Assembly: GCA_020697375.1 (NCBI GenBank)
Contig: JAJFBJ010000001.1
Location: 141,349 to 205,348 of the forward strand
Source: Nitrospira sp.
GTDB taxonomy: Bacteria; Nitrospirota; Nitrospiria; Nitrospirales; Nitrospiraceae
DNA length: 64,000 nt
Direction: 5' to 3'
Position 1 is the first letter of the stretch, and every line of letters starts with the position of its first letter. Both the position numbers and the translations under genes were made by a program. The notes below the pieces were generated by a model, which worked only from the letters and a program-made list of their open reading frames with translations, was not told where the DNA came from and ran no database searches. This document shows, piece by piece, positions 35,978 through 45,247 of this stretch.

Positions 35978-36272
35978 CCCACCGCCTTTCATTAGAAGCG
36001 CCATGTAGTTTCAGCGAACGTCCCATGCCGGATCAGCGTGGATTTCACGCACAGATTCTGTGGATAAGGATGTGAATATCCGCATGCGGTCTGCCCGGCG
36101 CCCTGAATAGGCCGTTCCTATAGCAGCCTGCACAAGTTTTAGGCATAGGGGTGGCCACCACTCAGAGCCCCTAGATGTTGTATAAGCGAAAAACCCTTAG
36201 GGATATATTCAATGGAAGAATCAGGCCTTGGGGATAGCCGAATCGGCTGGCACGGGTGTTTCATGACAGAGC
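35978..36272. other. Intergenic region of 295 bp
   Basis: It lies downstream of two convergent genes. I see one TGTGGATAA near 36058 (a DnaA-box match in reverse) and a GCGAAAAACCCTTAGGGATAT stretch that can form a small hairpin. No gene is seen. Confidence 0.4.
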
Positions 36273-36884
36273 TTAAAAAATGCGGCGGTATTGCCTACTG
36301 TGGACCCCTGAGTCGTCAGCGAACCCGATAGAGCCGGTATCGGGGTTGCTCGTATCGTTCAGGTCGATGCGGTAATGTCCGCGTACCTGTTCCATGGCTT
36401 CTTCGAACGGGATCGCTTGCGGGTAGAGCTCACCCGGAGCGTGTGCTCCGCGAGCCAGGGTGCGTACGGCATCCGGCGTCGCATACTTGGGGTCGGAAAA
36501 AATATATAAATCCGCGACCGCCTGATCGCCGAGTTTGTGGCCGGGACTGGTGGCGGGGAGAAGAGACGACAGAGCCTGGTTCAGCCTGGCTTGCTTGAAT
36601 TGCTTCAGGAGGCCGACGACCTGGCTGGTCGTCACCTGTGCCGGCACGACGATGCTCATGGCATTGAGTTCCGTCAATGTGGCATGGACTTTGTACATCA
36701 CGGGAGCCGCATCGGGGTCTTCCATGACCTGAGAGATCTCCGGACCCGCGGCTTGTTTCTGCTTCCCGCTCGGCACTGCCAGATTGATCATCAGCCACAT
36801 CACCAAAATGACGCCGAATAGGACGAGGAACGGATGGATCCCCGCTCGTTTGCCCTCTTCATAAGGATTCTTTTCGTCGCTCAT
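36273..36884 (-). CDS. Unrecognised single-pass membrane protein
   Basis: A 203-residue protein with a short cytoplasmic N-terminus (SDEKNPYEEGKRAG), one transmembrane helix (FLVLFGVILVMWLMINLAV) and a soluble domain of about 150 residues outside. That domain has no recognised motif; landmarks are TTSQVVGLLKQFKQARL and DLYIFSDPKYATPDAV. The ATG at 36884 overlaps the mazG stop by four bases (ATGA). The overlap indicates translational coupling with MazG. Confidence 0.65.
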   Translation of the reverse strand: MSDEKNPYEEGKRAGIHPFLVLFGVILVMWLMINLAVPSGKQKQAAGPEISQVMEDPDAAPVMYKVHATLTELNAMSIVVPAQVTTSQVVGLLKQFKQARLNQALSSLLPATSPGHKLGDQAVADLYIFSDPKYATPDAVRTLARGAHAPGELYPQAIPFEEAMEQVRGHYRIDLNDTSNPDTGSIGFADDSGVHSRQYRRIF

Positions 36885-37777
36885 GGGAGAGTCCGCGGAT
36901 TTCGTGCCTGTGGATGCGTGGGCAGTGCTGCTCCTGCGGACGGCTGTGATTCCTGCCGCTTGGCCTGCTCCCAATAGCTGTCCATTTCACCCGGCGTGAG
37001 GCCGTCCAGACTTCGCCCGCTACGCTCGGCCTGACGTTCGATAAAATGGAAACGAGCCGTGAACCGATTGGTGGCGAGACGGAGTGACTCTTCCGGATTC
37101 ACCTTGAGATGCCGGGCGACGTTGACCAATGAAAACAAGAGGTCGCCCAATTCGGCGGCTATTTCCGATGTCGGTTCCGACGCTGGTTGTGGCGTCGCAG
37201 CTGCGTTGCCGATGGCCTCACGAAGTTCACCGATTTCTTCTTCGACCTTCGCGAGAACATCGGCCAAGCCTTGCGGGCTATCGGGCCAATCGAACCCGAC
37301 ACGGGCGGCTCGAACCTGGGTTTGATAGGCGCGAAGGAGCGCCGGAAGGGCTTGGGGAATGTCGTTCAGGACAGACTCCGGTTTTCCGGCCTGCTTGCGT
37401 TCGGCCCGTTTGATGTCCTCCCATCGATGGACCACCTGATCTGAATCGAGGGCCGGCTCGCCGGGAGCCGTATGAGTGAAGACATGTGGATGGCGGCGCA
37501 CCAACTTGTCCCCCAATTGTTGCAGCACACCATCAATGGTGAAGGTGTCCTGCTCCGCACCGATTTGGCTGTGAAACAAGACCTGGAGCAAGACGTCGCC
37601 CAGTTCTTCTTTGAGCTTGGCAAAATCTCGCCGGTCGATGGTGTCCAGCGCCTCGTAAGTTTCCTCGATCAGGTAGGGCTTGAGGGATTCGTGGGTTTGT
37701 TTTTGATCCCATGGGCAGCCGCCGGGCGCCCTGAGCCGAGCCATGATTGCGACGACTCTATCGAAATGTTCCGACAT
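36881..37777 (-). CDS. mazG: Nucleoside triphosphate pyrophosphohydrolase
   Basis: A 298-residue MazG-type enzyme hydrolysing non-canonical NTPs to NMP and PPi. The metal motif EETYEALD with the later EELGDVLLQV (E-x-x-D) gives the E-x-x-E...E-x-x-D set in the first MazG domain. A second, more degenerate MazG domain with AELGDLLFSLVNVARHL follows. The N-terminal block GCPWDQKQTHESL is typical. ATG 37777 has AAGGAG 8 bases upstream. Confidence 0.93.
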   Translation of the reverse strand: MSEHFDRVVAIMARLRAPGGCPWDQKQTHESLKPYLIEETYEALDTIDRRDFAKLKEELGDVLLQVLFHSQIGAEQDTFTIDGVLQQLGDKLVRRHPHVFTHTAPGEPALDSDQVVHRWEDIKRAERKQAGKPESVLNDIPQALPALLRAYQTQVRAARVGFDWPDSPQGLADVLAKVEEEIGELREAIGNAAATPQPASEPTSEIAAELGDLLFSLVNVARHLKVNPEESLRLATNRFTARFHFIERQAERSGRSLDGLTPGEMDSYWEQAKRQESQPSAGAALPTHPQARNPRTLP

Positions 37778-37905
37778 GCAAGCTCCTTGTGGCGTCACTC
37801 TAACTGAGTTCTTCGTCACCTTCAACGGGCTGCTGCCTTGCGCCCCTCCGAGGCCTATGGTAGGGTACTGCCCTGCATTTCAGTTTGTCTGATCGGAGGT
37901 ATCGT

Positions 37906-38331
37906 ATGGGTGATGAGCAGGACCAAGGATTCGTCATCCGCGACCGTCGCGGACGGAGTGAAGAGGCTCCGGCAGCCCCATCGTCGACCACACCTCCCTC
38001 CTTGGAACCGGCTGGTTCCGATGCGCGACAGGATCACGCTGATCACAAACCGCCGGCCGGTCATTTCCCGGTGAATTTTTCTTCCTTTGTCATTTCGATG
38101 GGCAGTTCAGCCTTGATGCTCATGGGAGAGCAATTGGACCCTGAACAGCCGACGATGCCTCTCAACCTTCCGCAAGCCAAAGAAATCATCGATCTCCTTT
38201 CCATGCTTGAAGAGAAGACCAAGGGCAATCTCACTCAGGACGAGCAAGTCGTAATGAAAGACATGCTCTACGCGCTGAGGATGAAATTCGTCAGCTTGAC
38301 TTCGGGAAAGCCGACGATTCACACCCCGTAG
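37906..38331 (+). CDS. DUF1844 family protein
   Basis: A 141-residue protein. The N-terminal third is charged and proline-rich; the C-terminal part is the DUF1844 helix-turn with FSSFVISMGSSALMLMGEQ, PLNLPQAKEIIDLLSMLEEK and KGNLTQDEQ. DUF1844 proteins are small helical proteins of unknown role in many Gram-negative groups. ATG 37906 has GGAGGT five bases upstream. It is divergent from mazG. Confidence 0.8.
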   Translation: MGDEQDQGFVIRDRRGRSEEAPAAPSSTTPPSLEPAGSDARQDHADHKPPAGHFPVNFSSFVISMGSSALMLMGEQLDPEQPTMPLNLPQAKEIIDLLSMLEEKTKGNLTQDEQVVMKDMLYALRMKFVSLTSGKPTIHTP

Positions 38332-38520
38332 CCTCGTGATCTCTTCCTGCTTCGAGTGGTCTGTCCCTCCCGCGGCCGAGCCTCCTCACAGTGCCTCCTT
38401 CGCTCTGATTGTCCATTCGATGCAGCGGAGAAAAGATTGGTCCGTCTTTTGAGACTCCCCCCGGAATTCGTTATAGTGATGCAGGATCGACTGCGCGGAG
38501 AGTGAGCCGGAGAATTGAAC

Positions 38521-40815
38521 TTGCCGGAACCGATGGACATGACGAAGCTCGTCCCGCCTGGCGTGGTGCCTGACAATGAGCCCTCGTCGGCTTCCACTGA
38601 AAGCGAGCGGCGAAAGCGACACGTCCGGCCGGTGTGGATCGTCCTGATCCTGTTGCTGCCCTGTCTGGTCCTCACGGTCTACTACGCACAAACGGCGATT
38701 CCACTCGGTGAGCAGTCGGATTCTTTTCTCCCCAGCACCGGCTATGCCTTCGTATTGCTGCTGGTCAACCTCGATTTGATCGGTTTCGTCGTTCTCACGC
38801 TGCTCCTGTCGCGCAATCTCATCAAGGCCTATTTTGAGCGACGCCATCGATTGGTGGGCTCAGGCTTCCGGGCGAAGTTGGTCGCGGCCTTCATTGGATT
38901 TTCGCTGATTCCCACCGTGCTGCTGGCGCTGGTCGCCAGCGGTTTGGTCAACAAGGCCGTCGATGTCTGGTTCAACGATCAGATCGAACATGTGATGAAG
39001 GATTCCTATGAAGTCGCGCGCATGCACCATGCCGGCCATGTGTCCTTGGCCATCAACAGCGCACGCGCTATCAGCCATGAGATTTTCCGCGAAGAGCTCC
39101 TCTTGCCCGAGCAGCGGGATCTGCTGGTGGCGGCGATCGCCCGAAAACGAGCGGAATACGCGACGGCCGGGATCGAAGTGTTTTCCTCGAAGATGGAAAC
39201 ACTGACCAAGTCGCTCGATCCGGAGGTGCCGGTGTCGGTGCTCGATCTACCGATCGGTCAATTGGTGTTACAGGTGATCAACGGCAAACAGGAACTCACG
39301 TCGGTTCAGGAGGCCCAAACCGGACGGTTGGTACGGGCCGGCGTCCCCATTGCCTCCGGCGTCCGCCGCGGGGAAATCGACGGAGTGGTGGTCGTGGACG
39401 CCTATGTGCCCGAATCGCTACTCGGTAAGATGGAAAGCATCGGTCGCCAGTACGCCGAGTACAAACAGATGAAGGCGATGAAGAACCCCATCAAGGCAGG
39501 AGCCTATCTGCTCGTGGCGGTCATTACCGTCATGATTCTGTTCAGCGCCACCTGGTTCGGATTCTACGTGGCGCGCGGGATTACGGTTCCGATTCAGCGC
39601 CTGGCCGAAGCGACGGAAGCGATCGCCCAGGGGGATTTGTCGGTCCGTATCGAAGCCAAGGCGACGGACGAAATCGGCACGCTGGTCGAATCCTTCAATC
39701 GCATGACGGCTGATCTTCAGCACAGCAAGACAAAGGTGGAAGAGGCCAACGTGTCGCTCCGGCAGTCCAACCTCGAACTGGATCGCCGGCGAGCCTATAT
39801 CGAAACGGTGGTCGATACGATCGCTGCAGGACTGCTGTCCATCGACCGTCAGGGGATCATCACCACGTTCAATCCTTCGGCGGAGCGGATCTTGGGGCTG
39901 TGGGCCGATCGGTTCCGCGACCGGTCCGCCAACGAGGCGTTCAAGGAGTACAAACTGGATCTCTTTCAGTCGGTCTACGATCGCATGCTTACAGACCAGC
40001 GGGATAATATTGCGCTGGAAGGACAGTTGGATTTGCAGGGGCGATTTCTGACGATCGGTGTGCATTGTTCCCGGATGAAGGACGAATCGAACAAGGATCT
40101 CGGCTTCGTGCTGATTTTTGAAGACCTGTCCGAGCTGATCAAGGCTCAAAAGGCGGCGGCCTGGCGGGAAGTCGCCCAACGGATCGCGCATGAAATTAAG
40201 AACCCGCTGACGCCCATTCAGTTGTCCGCGCAACGGCTGCGAAAGAAATTTCAGGACAAGGCGCCGGACTTCGACCGAATCTGTGACGAATCCACCCAAG
40301 TGATCGTGAACGAGGTCGGCAGCCTCAAACAAATGCTGGATGAATTTTCAAAGTTCGCCCGGATGCCGGCCCCGCACATGACGATGAACGCATTGGACGA
40401 CGTCGTGAAAGAAGTCGTGGCCCTCTATCAGAGCGCGCACCGCGAGATCGAGTGTGTGGTGGATCTCGATCCGGATCTGCCGGCATTCAACTTCGATCGG
40501 GAGCAGATCAAGCGCGTGTTCGTGAATCTGTGTGATAACGGTATTCATGCGATGAACCACAAGGGACGCTTGTGGATTACGACTCGTTATGACACCAAGC
40601 AACGCCGCGCGGTCGTGAAGATTGCCGATGAGGGAACCGGCATTGCCCTGGAAGATCAAGACAAGATGTTTGTACCGTATTTTTCCAGAAAGAAAACCGG
40701 AACCGGGCTGGGTTTGGCCATCGTGCGGCGCATCGTGACCGACCATGACGGCCAGATCCATGCGGGAAATCATCAGCCCAAGGGGGCGTTGTTTACCTTC
40801 GAATTACCGGTCTAG
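38521..40815 (+). CDS. NtrY-like sensor histidine kinase
   Basis: A membrane histidine kinase of about 764 residues. Three N-terminal transmembrane helices (VLILLLPCLVLTVYYA, FVLLLVNLDLIGFVVLTLLL and VAAFIGFSLIPTVLLALVAS) and a fourth (YLLVAVITVMILFSATWF) flank a periplasmic loop. HAMP (PIQRLAEATEAIAQGDLSVR), PAS (ETVVDTIAAGLLSIDRQG), HisKA with phosphoacceptor His in AHEIKNPLTPIQL, and HATPase with GTGLGLAIV follow. The layout matches NtrY, which senses nitrogen or redox state. The next gene encodes its response regulator. The start is open: TTG 38521 has GGAG 8 bases before it; ATG 38533 lacks one. Confidence 0.88.
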   Translation: MPEPMDMTKLVPPGVVPDNEPSSASTESERRKRHVRPVWIVLILLLPCLVLTVYYAQTAIPLGEQSDSFLPSTGYAFVLLLVNLDLIGFVVLTLLLSRNLIKAYFERRHRLVGSGFRAKLVAAFIGFSLIPTVLLALVASGLVNKAVDVWFNDQIEHVMKDSYEVARMHHAGHVSLAINSARAISHEIFREELLLPEQRDLLVAAIARKRAEYATAGIEVFSSKMETLTKSLDPEVPVSVLDLPIGQLVLQVINGKQELTSVQEAQTGRLVRAGVPIASGVRRGEIDGVVVVDAYVPESLLGKMESIGRQYAEYKQMKAMKNPIKAGAYLLVAVITVMILFSATWFGFYVARGITVPIQRLAEATEAIAQGDLSVRIEAKATDEIGTLVESFNRMTADLQHSKTKVEEANVSLRQSNLELDRRRAYIETVVDTIAAGLLSIDRQGIITTFNPSAERILGLWADRFRDRSANEAFKEYKLDLFQSVYDRMLTDQRDNIALEGQLDLQGRFLTIGVHCSRMKDESNKDLGFVLIFEDLSELIKAQKAAAWREVAQRIAHEIKNPLTPIQLSAQRLRKKFQDKAPDFDRICDESTQVIVNEVGSLKQMLDEFSKFARMPAPHMTMNALDDVVKEVVALYQSAHREIECVVDLDPDLPAFNFDREQIKRVFVNLCDNGIHAMNHKGRLWITTRYDTKQRRAVVKIADEGTGIALEDQDKMFVPYFSRKKTGTGLGLAIVRRIVTDHDGQIHAGNHQPKGALFTFELPV

Positions 40816-40880
40816 GTGGCTGTGAGCGGACGGACCGAGCCTGTGCCGGCTCCCTATGCTGACGGCGTGAAAAGGAGAAG

Positions 40881-42281
40881 ATGTCGGCCTCGATTCTCAT
40901 AGTTGACGATGAAGTGTCGATTTTAAATTCCTTGAGCAGCATCCTGGAGGACGAAGGCTACGAGGTGAACGTGGCCAAGAGCGGCATCGAGGCGCTCAGG
41001 CTCTGCGCGGCCAATCCGCCGGAACTGATGATGCTGGACATCTGGATGCCAGAAATGGACGGGTTGGAGACGCTTCGCCGGCTGCGGGAACTGGTGCCGC
41101 ACATGCAAGTCATGATGATGTCTGGGCATGGATCGATCGAGACGGCGGTGAAGGCCATCAAACTCGGGGCGTATGACTATATTGAAAAGCCCCTGTCGCT
41201 GGAAAACGTGACGCTGCGGGTCAAGCATGCTCTGGATCAACACCGGCTTGAGCAGGAAAATCGCACGTTGCGCACGAAAGTGGAACGGAAGTTCGAACTC
41301 ATCGGACAGGCGCCCGTCATGCGGCAGCTGAAGCAAATCATCGAAACGGCAGGTCCGACCAATAGTCGAGTATTGATCGGGGGCGAGAATGGAACCGGGA
41401 AAGAACTGGTGGCCCGGGCCATTCATCAACACAGCGCCAGGACCGGCCGTCCTTTTGTGGCGGTAAATTGCGCTGCCATTCCGGAAACGCTGATCGAGAG
41501 CGAATTGTTCGGGCATGAGCGAGGATCGTTCAGCGGAGCCACGACCCTGAAGCGCGGCCAGTTCGAGCAGGCCGACGGCGGCACGTTGTTTTTGGATGAG
41601 ATCGCGGATATGAGCCTGAGTACTCAGGCGAAGGTGTTGCGGGCTCTTCAAGAGCAGCAATTCACGCGAGTGGGCGGCACGAAACTGATCAAGGTCGATG
41701 TGCGGGTGTTGGCGGCTTCCAATAAAGACCTGTTGAAGGAGATAGAAAAGGGCACGTTCCGGGAAGACCTGTTTTACCGGCTCAACGTGGTGCCCATCGT
41801 CGTGCCGACGTTGCGGGACCGCCGCGAAGACATTCCCTTGCTCGTCAGGCATTTTCTGCGCGTGCATGCGGAGGAACAAGGACTGAAGATCAAGTCAATG
41901 TCCCCGGACGCCATGGAAGTGTTTATGCAGTATGAGTGGCCGGGCAATATTCGCGAATTGCGCAATCTCATCGAACGACTCATGATCATGGTGCCGGGGC
42001 CCGTGATCGAGGCATCGCATGCCTCGGTGGCCTTGCAAGTGCGCTCCCACCTGTCAGCAGCTCAGCCGGCGGCAGGAACTCAACCGTCCCATGCGCTCTT
42101 GACGAAACCGTATGACTCTCTACGCGATGCCCGAAATGCGTTTGAAAAGGAATTCATCGCCCGGAAACTGCGCGAACATCATTGGAACATTTCTCGCACC
42201 GCCGAGGATCTGAAAATCGAGCGGAGCCATTTGCATCGAAAGATCAAATTGCTCGATGTCGAGATGCGCCCGGAAAACTAG
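40881..42281 (+). CDS. NtrX-like sigma-54-dependent response regulator
   Basis: A 466-residue activator. The receiver domain has the phosphoacceptor Asp53 (MLDIWMPEMDG) and the switch Lys in YIEKPL. The AAA+ domain has Walker A GENGTGKE near residue 167, Walker B GGTLFLDEIADM, and a DNA-binding Fis helix-turn-helix at the end (NISRTAEDLKIERSHLHRKI). The loop that contacts sigma-54, normally GAFTGA, reads GSFSGA near 214. It should activate sigma-54 promoters when phosphorylated by the NtrY-like kinase 66 bp upstream. Confidence 0.92.
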   Translation: MSASILIVDDEVSILNSLSSILEDEGYEVNVAKSGIEALRLCAANPPELMMLDIWMPEMDGLETLRRLRELVPHMQVMMMSGHGSIETAVKAIKLGAYDYIEKPLSLENVTLRVKHALDQHRLEQENRTLRTKVERKFELIGQAPVMRQLKQIIETAGPTNSRVLIGGENGTGKELVARAIHQHSARTGRPFVAVNCAAIPETLIESELFGHERGSFSGATTLKRGQFEQADGGTLFLDEIADMSLSTQAKVLRALQEQQFTRVGGTKLIKVDVRVLAASNKDLLKEIEKGTFREDLFYRLNVVPIVVPTLRDRREDIPLLVRHFLRVHAEEQGLKIKSMSPDAMEVFMQYEWPGNIRELRNLIERLMIMVPGPVIEASHASVALQVRSHLSAAQPAAGTQPSHALLTKPYDSLRDARNAFEKEFIARKLREHHWNISRTAEDLKIERSHLHRKIKLLDVEMRPEN

Positions 42282-42287
42282 GCAGGT

Positions 42288-42418
42288 TACTGAAAACGGC
42301 CTCCGGCTGCGTTCTCAGTCGCGACTCTCCCTGCAACGACCCCTGAGGGAACGCCTCACTCGCCTCGCTCCCGGCGGCCTTGCCGGACGACCGTTTTGAG
42401 CTATCTGCCATAGCAACA
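42288..42418. repeat. Intergenic repeat element, copy D
   Basis: The left end is GTTACTGAAAACGGCCTCCGG and the right end is CCGTTTTGAGCTATCTGCC, inverted copies. The family tract appears as GCGTTCTCAGTCGCGA. It follows the NtrX-like stop immediately and could act as its terminator. Confidence 0.7.
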
Positions 42419-42515
42419 CACTGCCGGCGACAGTAACGTTTTAGTTGCATGCTTATACTCGTTCAGAATACGAGTCGAGCGCCGCTGTTGACCAATTGTC
42501 TGTCGCATCGCTAAG

Positions 42516-43565
42516 ATGCCCATCCCTATGACTACCTATCGCGATGCCGGGGTCGATATCGATGCCGGCGATGAATTCGTCGAACGAATCAAACCCCATG
42601 TGCGGGCGACCTTTCGTCCGGAAGTCCTGACCGACTTGGGCGGGTTCGGAGGGCTCTTCCGATTCCAAGCCGATCGCTATCAGGATCCGGTCCTCGTGTC
42701 TGGGACCGATGGTGTCGGCACCAAGCTGAAGATCGCCTTCCTCATGGACAAGCACGATACGGTCGGAATCGATCTGGTCGCGATGTGCGTCAACGACATT
42801 GCCGTAAACGGCGCCGAGCCGCTTTTCTTTCTCGATTACTTTGCGACGGGGAAACTGGCGTTGAAAACCGCGGAAGCCGTCGTGCGTGGAATATCGGATG
42901 GTTGCCGCCAGGCAGGGTGCGCCTTGATCGGTGGAGAAACGGCGGAGATGCCCTCCTTCTATCCCGAAGGTGAATATGATGTGGCCGGCTTCGCGGTGGG
43001 CGTCGTCGATCGTCCCAAGATGATCGACGGGCGGCAGATCGTTCCCGGCGACGCCGTCATCGGTCTCGCCTCGTCGGGGATCCACAGCAACGGCTTCTCT
43101 TTGGCGCGCAAGGTGTTGTTCGAGCGGAGCAGGCTGACGGTGGAGAGCCTTCTTCCGGAACTGAGTGGAACACTTGGAGAAACGCTGCTGACACCCACGC
43201 GGATTTATGCAAAACAAATTCTGGCGCTTGCTGCAATCTGCCCGATCAAGGGGGTCGCACATATTACGGGCGGGGGGATCACCGACAATTTGCCGCGTGT
43301 CTTTCCGGCGCGTTGCGGGGCGCGCATCCGCCGAGGGTCCTGGCCGGTGCCGCCGATTTTCCAGGTGATCCAGGAGCGCGGGTCTATCGCAGCGGAAGAA
43401 ATGTCTCGCGTCTTCAACATGGGTATCGGGTTGATTCTCGTCGTAGCCCAGGAACATGCCGACCTGGTTATTGCAAAGGCCATGGAATTGGGCGATCAAG
43501 CCTATCAAATCGGGGAGATGGTGGGGCAGTCGACCGACGAGGGTGTGGTGGACTATGTCGGGTAG
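42516..43565 (+). CDS. purM: Phosphoribosylformylglycinamidine cyclo-ligase
   Basis: A 349-residue AIR synthetase, step 5 of purine synthesis, converting FGAM to AIR with ATP. Conserved blocks are [38 protein letters not shown] (in two pieces of the same motif) and [19 protein letters not shown] 42516 is chosen; ATG 42528 is possible. Its last bases overlap the start of purN, the two being a coupled pair. Confidence 0.95.
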   Translation: MPIPMTTYRDAGVDIDAGDEFVERIKPHVRATFRPEVLTDLGGFGGLFRFQADRYQDPVLVSGTDGVGTKLKIAFLMDKHDTVGIDLVAMCVNDIAVNGAEPLFFLDYFATGKLALKTAEAVVRGISDGCRQAGCALIGGETAEMPSFYPEGEYDVAGFAVGVVDRPKMIDGRQIVPGDAVIGLASSGIHSNGFSLARKVLFERSRLTVESLLPELSGTLGETLLTPTRIYAKQILALAAICPIKGVAHITGGGITDNLPRVFPARCGARIRRGSWPVPPIFQVIQERGSIAAEEMSRVFNMGIGLILVVAQEHADLVIAKAMELGDQAYQIGEMVGQSTDEGVVDYVG

Positions 43566-44229
43566 TCCTCCGCAACTTGTGCGTCTCGGCGTGCTTGTCT
43601 CAGGCCGCGGATCGAACCTGCAGGCGGTCATTGACGCGATTGAGGGGAAAACTCTATCGGCCGAGATTGCAGTGGTCATCAGCAATAAACAAGATGCCGG
43701 TGGTCTCGAACGGGCGCGGAAGCATGGGGTGCCTCACCTGTGGCTGGATCCGAGGCCCTTCGCCGGGCGGCCGGACAGTCGCGAGGCCTACGATCGCGCT
43801 GTCCTCGATGTGTTGCGGAAATACGAGGTGGACCTGGTGCTCTTGGCCGGGTACATGAAAATCGTCACGGCCGTTCTGCTGGCTGCCTATGAGAATCGGA
43901 TGATGAATATTCATCCGTCGCTGCTTCCATCGTTTCCCGGGCTGGACGTGCAAAAAAAAGCGATCGAGCATGGGTGTAAAATCGCCGGTTGCACGGTGCA
44001 TTTCGTGACCGAAGGGGTGGACGAAGGCCCCATCATCATCCAGGCTGCCGTACCGATCCAGGAAGGCGATACGCCGGAAGCGCTGGCGGCCCGTATCCTG
44101 ACGCAGGAACACAAAATCTATCCTCGCGCGATCCAATTGTATGCGGAAGGAAAGCTGAATGTGGAGGGACGACGGGTGGTCGTCGCGCCGACAGGGCAGT
44201 CGGCGAGTGGTTTCCACAATCCTGCATAA
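43555..44229 (+). CDS. purN: Phosphoribosylglycinamide formyltransferase
   Basis: A 224-residue GAR transformylase that transfers a formyl group from 10-formyl-THF to GAR. The N-terminal block is [19 protein letters not shown]. The catalytic Asn-His-Asp set is in [28 protein letters not shown] and nearby. ATG 43555 lies inside the last codons of purM. The C-terminal tail is slightly longer than the standard enzyme. Confidence 0.94.
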   Translation: MSGSPPQLVRLGVLVSGRGSNLQAVIDAIEGKTLSAEIAVVISNKQDAGGLERARKHGVPHLWLDPRPFAGRPDSREAYDRAVLDVLRKYEVDLVLLAGYMKIVTAVLLAAYENRMMNIHPSLLPSFPGLDVQKKAIEHGCKIAGCTVHFVTEGVDEGPIIIQAAVPIQEGDTPEALAARILTQEHKIYPRAIQLYAEGKLNVEGRRVVVAPTGQSASGFHNPA

Positions 44230-44441
44230 CGTCCCGCAACATTTGCAAGTTCGTGTGGAGACCGGAGCGCTGGTTGTGTATAATGCCGCGTGAATCAGAG
44301 GACGAGCGCCGGCCTTTCTCCCCGTCTCCTCCGCAGATCATGACCACCTGCGCACTTCCGCTCAGGTTTGCCTGCGGTTCACTCGGCGGCGCTCGCTCCT
44401 CCCATTGACCCTCGGTTATAGTTTGGGCGCATAAAAAGCGT

Positions 44442-44517
44442 GGGGGGCTAGCTCAGTTGGGAGAGCACTACGTTCGCAACGTAGGGGTCGGGGGTTCAAC
44501 TCCCCTGCCCTCCACCA
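44442..44517 (+). tRNA. tRNA-Ala (anticodon CGC), CCA encoded
   Basis: A 76-base cloverleaf with acceptor GGGGGGC/GCCCTCC including the G3:U70 wobble pair that defines alanine identity. The D-arm is GCTC/GAGC. The anticodon stem CTACG/CGTAG encloses TTCGCAA, giving CGC. The T-arm carries GGGGTTCAACTCCCC-type pairing. The 3' CCA is encoded. Confidence 0.97.
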
Positions 44518-44908
44518 ACATATCAGTTAAGTACGACGACTAGGCACTTCGATCTCCGCAGGCATCTGCCCAGGAGTCATTCTTCTCAACGACACTCTCC
44601 TATCCGTTCAATGACCCATCCGGCTTTTCATGTCGCTGCTTTTCCAACGTAGTGCAGCGACGGACCGTGCATTATTCCGCAAGAATCTATTGGTCACGGA
44701 CCACGAGAGGCTCGCCTTTTCCAGCATCATACGCCTTCACCAGACGCCATTCTGTGTTGGTCAGCCATCCTTAATCACGAGATAGATGTCAGTAAGGAGG
44801 CAAGGGGACAGTGATGACCACTTCTAGTTCTCGTTCCTTTTAGGGTGCGGCAGAAGGAATGCGCAGTAGGCAGGGATGGAAAGACGAGTTATCTGTGTGC
44901 GATGTGGG
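44518..44908. other. Intergenic region of 391 bp
   Basis: No supported gene. It lies between the tRNA-Ala and the convergent Hpt gene. A terminator for either side is not obvious. Confidence 0.45.
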
Positions 44909-45247
44909 CTAGTGTTTGTAGATGACCGTGACCCGGGCGAGAAAATCCTGTAGTTGTTCCCGTTGGTCTTTTAATGCGACGCGATCTTTCAAAAGCGCAG
45001 CCTGTTCGAGAAAGTGGCCGATGGTGCTGATTTGTTCGAATCCGTATCCACCGCCGTCGCCTTTCATGCGATGACCCAGTAGGCGAATGGTGTCGAGGTC
45101 TCCTTGCTGTAGGCAGGAATCAATGGTGGTGAGGTCTCGCCTCCGATTTTCAAGGAAACCGGGTACGATCTCTTGCAGATCCGGATCGATCTGTACGAGG
45201 ATTTTTTCAAGACCCGCCTCGGGGCGCTCATTCATCATTTCGGGCAC
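44909..45247 (-). CDS. Histidine phosphotransfer (Hpt) protein
   Basis: A 112-residue four-helix Hpt domain. The phosphoacceptor is His59 in [14 protein letters not shown], the family pattern H-x-x-K-G-x-x-x-x-x-G. Acting between the hybrid kinase and receivers, it shuttles phosphate. It overlaps the end of the kinase gene by 13 bases, so both are made together. Confidence 0.9.
   Translation of the reverse strand: MPEMMNERPEAGLEKILVQIDPDLQEIVPGFLENRRRDLTTIDSCLQQGDLDTIRLLGHRMKGDGGGYGFEQISTIGHFLEQAALLKDRVALKDQREQLQDFLARVTVIYKH

Noticed and set aside
36050..36070. TGTGGATAA, a DnaA-box match
   Set aside because: A single 9-mer without further boxes, an AT-rich unwinding element or dnaA/dnaN nearby is not an origin.
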